Below, in pieces: positions 62,072 to 64,000 of a stretch of DNA of 64,000 nucleotides (within the stretch, counting starts at the first letter, position 1; each line of letters starts with the position of its first letter). This DNA is from an uncultured Lachnospiraceae bacterium (GTDB lineage: Bacteria > Bacillota > Clostridia > Lachnospirales > Lachnospiraceae): contig CAMJPM010000001.1 of assembly GCA_946407725.1 (NCBI GenBank), forward strand, positions 45,868-109,867. The letters are read 5' to 3'. The notes beneath the pieces are model-generated. The model was not told the DNA's origin, searched no databases, and was given only the letters and a program-made list of their open reading frames with translations. The position numbers and the translations under genes are program-made.

Positions 62072-63865
62072 TCATGCTGCCTTCATGGCATTAAATATAC
62101 TGTTGATGGTGTTATTATCTGTCTTTCCGATCTTGTCCCGAAGCCCCAGGACCACCATGACTGTTGACGTCATGATCTTGTTTTCCATAACGGGGTTAAA
62201 GCCGCTGGCTGAAAATGCCACGGATGTGGCCATCTTCATTCCTGTATCCGTTACAAGCTCATCCAGGTTTTCATATCCCTTACCGATCCTCATGATATTC
62301 AGTATATTACCCTTCTTCATATCGGAATTGATCTCATCCGTCCTGTCCTTCCCGAAGGTATCATTGGTACCCCTGACAATGGACTCATATTCGGCCCTGC
62401 CCTGGGCTGTGTTTTTATAATAGTCCTCCAGCATGGAGTGGTCCTTTAAGGTCCTGGCTATATACAGCGCAAAATCCACTCCCATCCTTACCGCACTGAC
62501 TATCGGCTTTGTAAGAGTGCTGCTGACACCGTATCCCTGGGCAATGAGCTGTCCGGTCTGGATCGCGATATTTAATACATCCCGGGATATCTCGATATTC
62601 TGAATGGTATCCGCAGTCTTCCCAGCCATCTTCTCCATGTCACGGTGATGCTCTGCAGTAAACTTTGTCAGCTCCTTCTGCTCCTCTGTCTGGAATTTTC
62701 CGGCATCATTTAATGTCTTTTTATCCTCTTGCTTCACTTCCAAATTGTCAGCTCTTTCAAAGCCTTCGGACAGCTTCTTCTTGTTTTCGGCCCGCTTCGC
62801 AATATCGAGGATCATATTGCCGTAACTCTTTACCGTTCCTATCATGGCTGAAACATAGATCATCTTATCCCTGAAGGCCTCCGTAAAGTTCTGGATCCCC
62901 GCTGCAGTGTCAAGAAGGGCTTTCGTCTTTTCCTTCCCGAAGATACCATTCAGTATCCCTTCAAAGTAATCCTTGGCCGTATCGGACGCAGCCTTTACCA
63001 TTTCCTCATTTGTAAGCTCCTCATCCTCCTCGCTCCAGTATTTATGGCTCTTAATATCCTCCTCGGTAAACGTATATCCCAGAGGAACCTTTTTTTCCTT
63101 TATCAGCTTCTCAAGAGTGTCCTTTTTCAGATCCTCCAGCTTAATGCTCTTCTGTCTTTCATATCCCTTCTGAAGAGCAGGCCACATTCCCTTAAGTGAG
63201 CCTCCTCTTTCAAACATGGCTTTGGAAAAATGCTCTATCACCTGTCTCTGTACATAAGCGGCAATTTCTTTTTCCTTATCTTTTATACCCGGAATCTTCT
63301 CAATGTACTCCTTCTTTTCCTCAAAATCCTTATACTTTTTCTTAAAGGAATCTATGGTATCCCTTATATCTCCGTACCGGTGTTTTACTGTTACCCCGTC
63401 AAGCTGCTGTTCAAAAATATCCTTTTCCTTTTCCTTCTCCTTTTCCTTCTCTGTGTCCTTCCCTTCTTTAAGCGGATCTCCGGCAAACATCCTTATGATA
63501 CCGCCCACCTCTTTAGCTCCCTTTTCCACAATCTCATTATTTTCAAATATATTGCCGATCTCCCTCTTTACCTGGTCAATATTTCTTATATCTTTCCTGA
63601 GGGAAAGGATCAGCTCCTGAAGACGGCAGCTTATCCTGTATCTCTCTCTCCCGGCTTTTGTAAAATGGAAAAGCTTTGTATGGGTCACCCTGTAATCCCG
63701 CACGGCACATTCGGACATATCCAGGAGATCACCGTAATCCATGATCCTGCCCCTTCCATCATTCCTGATCTTTGTATTCTTCTTTTTATAATTGATAAGG
63801 AGCTTTACGGCCGCCTTCTCCATGAGCTTATAAGACCCGGACTTTTCCTCCGTGTCATTATCCAT
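62072..63865 (-). CDS. Large helical protein of unknown function with glycine/alanine-rich C-terminal region
   Basis: 597 residues from MDNDTEEKSGSYKLMEKAAV. The first ~320 residues are charged and helical, with a run of alternating Glu-Lys near residue 139-149 (EKEKEKEKEK) encoded by GAGAAG/GAAAAG hexamers. The last ~270 residues have several moderately hydrophobic, small-residue-rich helices (MIYVSAMIGTVKSYGNMILD; IAIQTGQLIAQGYGVSSTL; TGMKMATSVAFSASGF). No signal peptide. The frame continues upstream without an ATG, GTG or TTG (TTGLARDIENSTLAEIKEL) to a TAG inside the hairpin element, and GGAG is only 3 bases from the chosen ATG, so the N-terminus is uncertain. Not recognised. Confidence 0.8.
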   Translation of the reverse strand: MDNDTEEKSGSYKLMEKAAVKLLINYKKKNTKIRNDGRGRIMDYGDLLDMSECAVRDYRVTHTKLFHFTKAGRERYRISCRLQELILSLRKDIRNIDQVKREIGNIFENNEIVEKGAKEVGGIIRMFAGDPLKEGKDTEKEKEKEKEKDIFEQQLDGVTVKHRYGDIRDTIDSFKKKYKDFEEKKEYIEKIPGIKDKEKEIAAYVQRQVIEHFSKAMFERGGSLKGMWPALQKGYERQKSIKLEDLKKDTLEKLIKEKKVPLGYTFTEEDIKSHKYWSEEDEELTNEEMVKAASDTAKDYFEGILNGIFGKEKTKALLDTAAGIQNFTEAFRDKMIYVSAMIGTVKSYGNMILDIAKRAENKKKLSEGFERADNLEVKQEDKKTLNDAGKFQTEEQKELTKFTAEHHRDMEKMAGKTADTIQNIEISRDVLNIAIQTGQLIAQGYGVSSTLTKPIVSAVRMGVDFALYIARTLKDHSMLEDYYKNTAQGRAEYESIVRGTNDTFGKDRTDEINSDMKKGNILNIMRIGKGYENLDELVTDTGMKMATSVAFSASGFNPVMENKIMTSTVMVVLGLRDKIGKTDNNTINSIFNAMKAA

Positions 63866-63945
63866 AAGCTCCTTTATCTCTGCCAGGGTAGAATTCTCAA
63901 TATCCCGGGCCAGGCCGGTGGTCCTCCTCTTTTCTTTCTCTTTTC

Positions 63946-64000
63946 GTATCTATTCAGAACCCTCCGGATTCTGAATAGATACGCGCATTCGGTCATTAGA
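63946..64000 (-). repeat. Hairpin element, right copy (inverted relative to left copy)
   Basis: On the minus strand CCGAATGCG then CGTATCTATTCAG...CTGAATAGATACG with an ATCCGGAGGGT-type loop. It aligns with 57106-57165 over about 55 bases with few differences. It precedes the gene at 62072-63865 by about 80 bases. The window ends inside its conserved flank. Confidence 0.8.

Noticed and set aside
63417-63455. Phase-variable simple repeat in the 597-residue gene
   Set aside because: The repeat unit is 6 bases, so changes in copy number would keep the frame; it encodes an ordinary Glu-Lys run.
1-64000. CRISPR array, tRNA, rRNA, prophage or conjugative genes
   Set aside because: No regularly spaced direct repeats, no tRNA cloverleaf with conserved T-arm, and no phage structural, integrase or relaxase genes were seen.

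Overview
The window looks like chromosomal DNA from a Gram-positive anaerobe of the Clostridia, most likely Lachnospiraceae. This rests on family resemblance only: the LCP protein, GH25 lysozyme, atypical carbamate kinase, LacI-glgP pair, C1 peptidase with lectin-like region and IS1634-type transposase are all of types common there. No rRNA, tRNA or CRISPR array was seen. Nearly all housekeeping genes lie on the minus strand, so operons read right to left.

Layout. 1-233: N-terminus of a membrane-anchored protein, possibly HtrA-like. 427-4377: LCP ligase, rhamnosyltransferase-like enzyme and glmS behind a strong sigma-A promoter. 4397-7366: glmM, a stand-alone GlmU-like left-handed beta-helix protein and nagB behind a second strong promoter. 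7389-19495: an eleven-gene surface-glycan operon (phosphoglucomutase, GT87, GtrB/GtrA-like pair, SASA esterase, several GT2 enzymes, a flippase-like protein, an APH-fold kinase and the polyprenyl-phosphate sugar-1-phosphate transferase). 19528-34286: an accessory region with a DUF4143 ATPase, a condensation-fold acyltransferase, a ClpX-type zinc-finger ORF, a HigBA-like toxin-antitoxin pair, an IS1634-family element, one intact pair of secreted proteins (C1 peptidase and a propeller-like protein) and at least eight gene remnants, several of them internally deleted copies of that intact pair. 34287-46589: an ABC-transporter-dependent polysaccharide operon (rfbB, rfbA, GH25, rfbC, wzm, wzt, methyltransferase/kinase-like fusion, two large GT2 proteins). 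46601-53593: a lipoprotein, a GT2, an SGNH/MBOAT O-acyltransferase pair and carbamate kinase. 53656-57085: glycogen phosphorylase and a LacI-type regulator. 57105-64000: two unrecognised large, mostly helical proteins, convergent, each preceded by a copy of the same hairpin element.

How the genes fit together. glmS, glmM, the beta-helix protein and nagB control flux between fructose-6-phosphate and amino-sugar precursors. pgcA and rfbABC supply glucose-1-phosphate and dTDP-sugars. The sugar-1-phosphate transferase starts lipid-linked glycans, GT2 proteins extend them, Wzm/Wzt exports one, the methyltransferase/kinase-like fusion may cap it, MBOAT/SGNH may acylate it, and the LCP protein may attach it to peptidoglycan. 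rfbD, needed to complete dTDP-L-rhamnose, is not in the window.

The strongest leads for something undescribed are the hairpin-bracketed giant-protein pair (the two hairpin copies differ by a compensatory base change), the WbdD-like fusion next to Wzm/Wzt in a Gram-positive setting, and the accessory region made of serially deleted copies of one secreted-protein locus.
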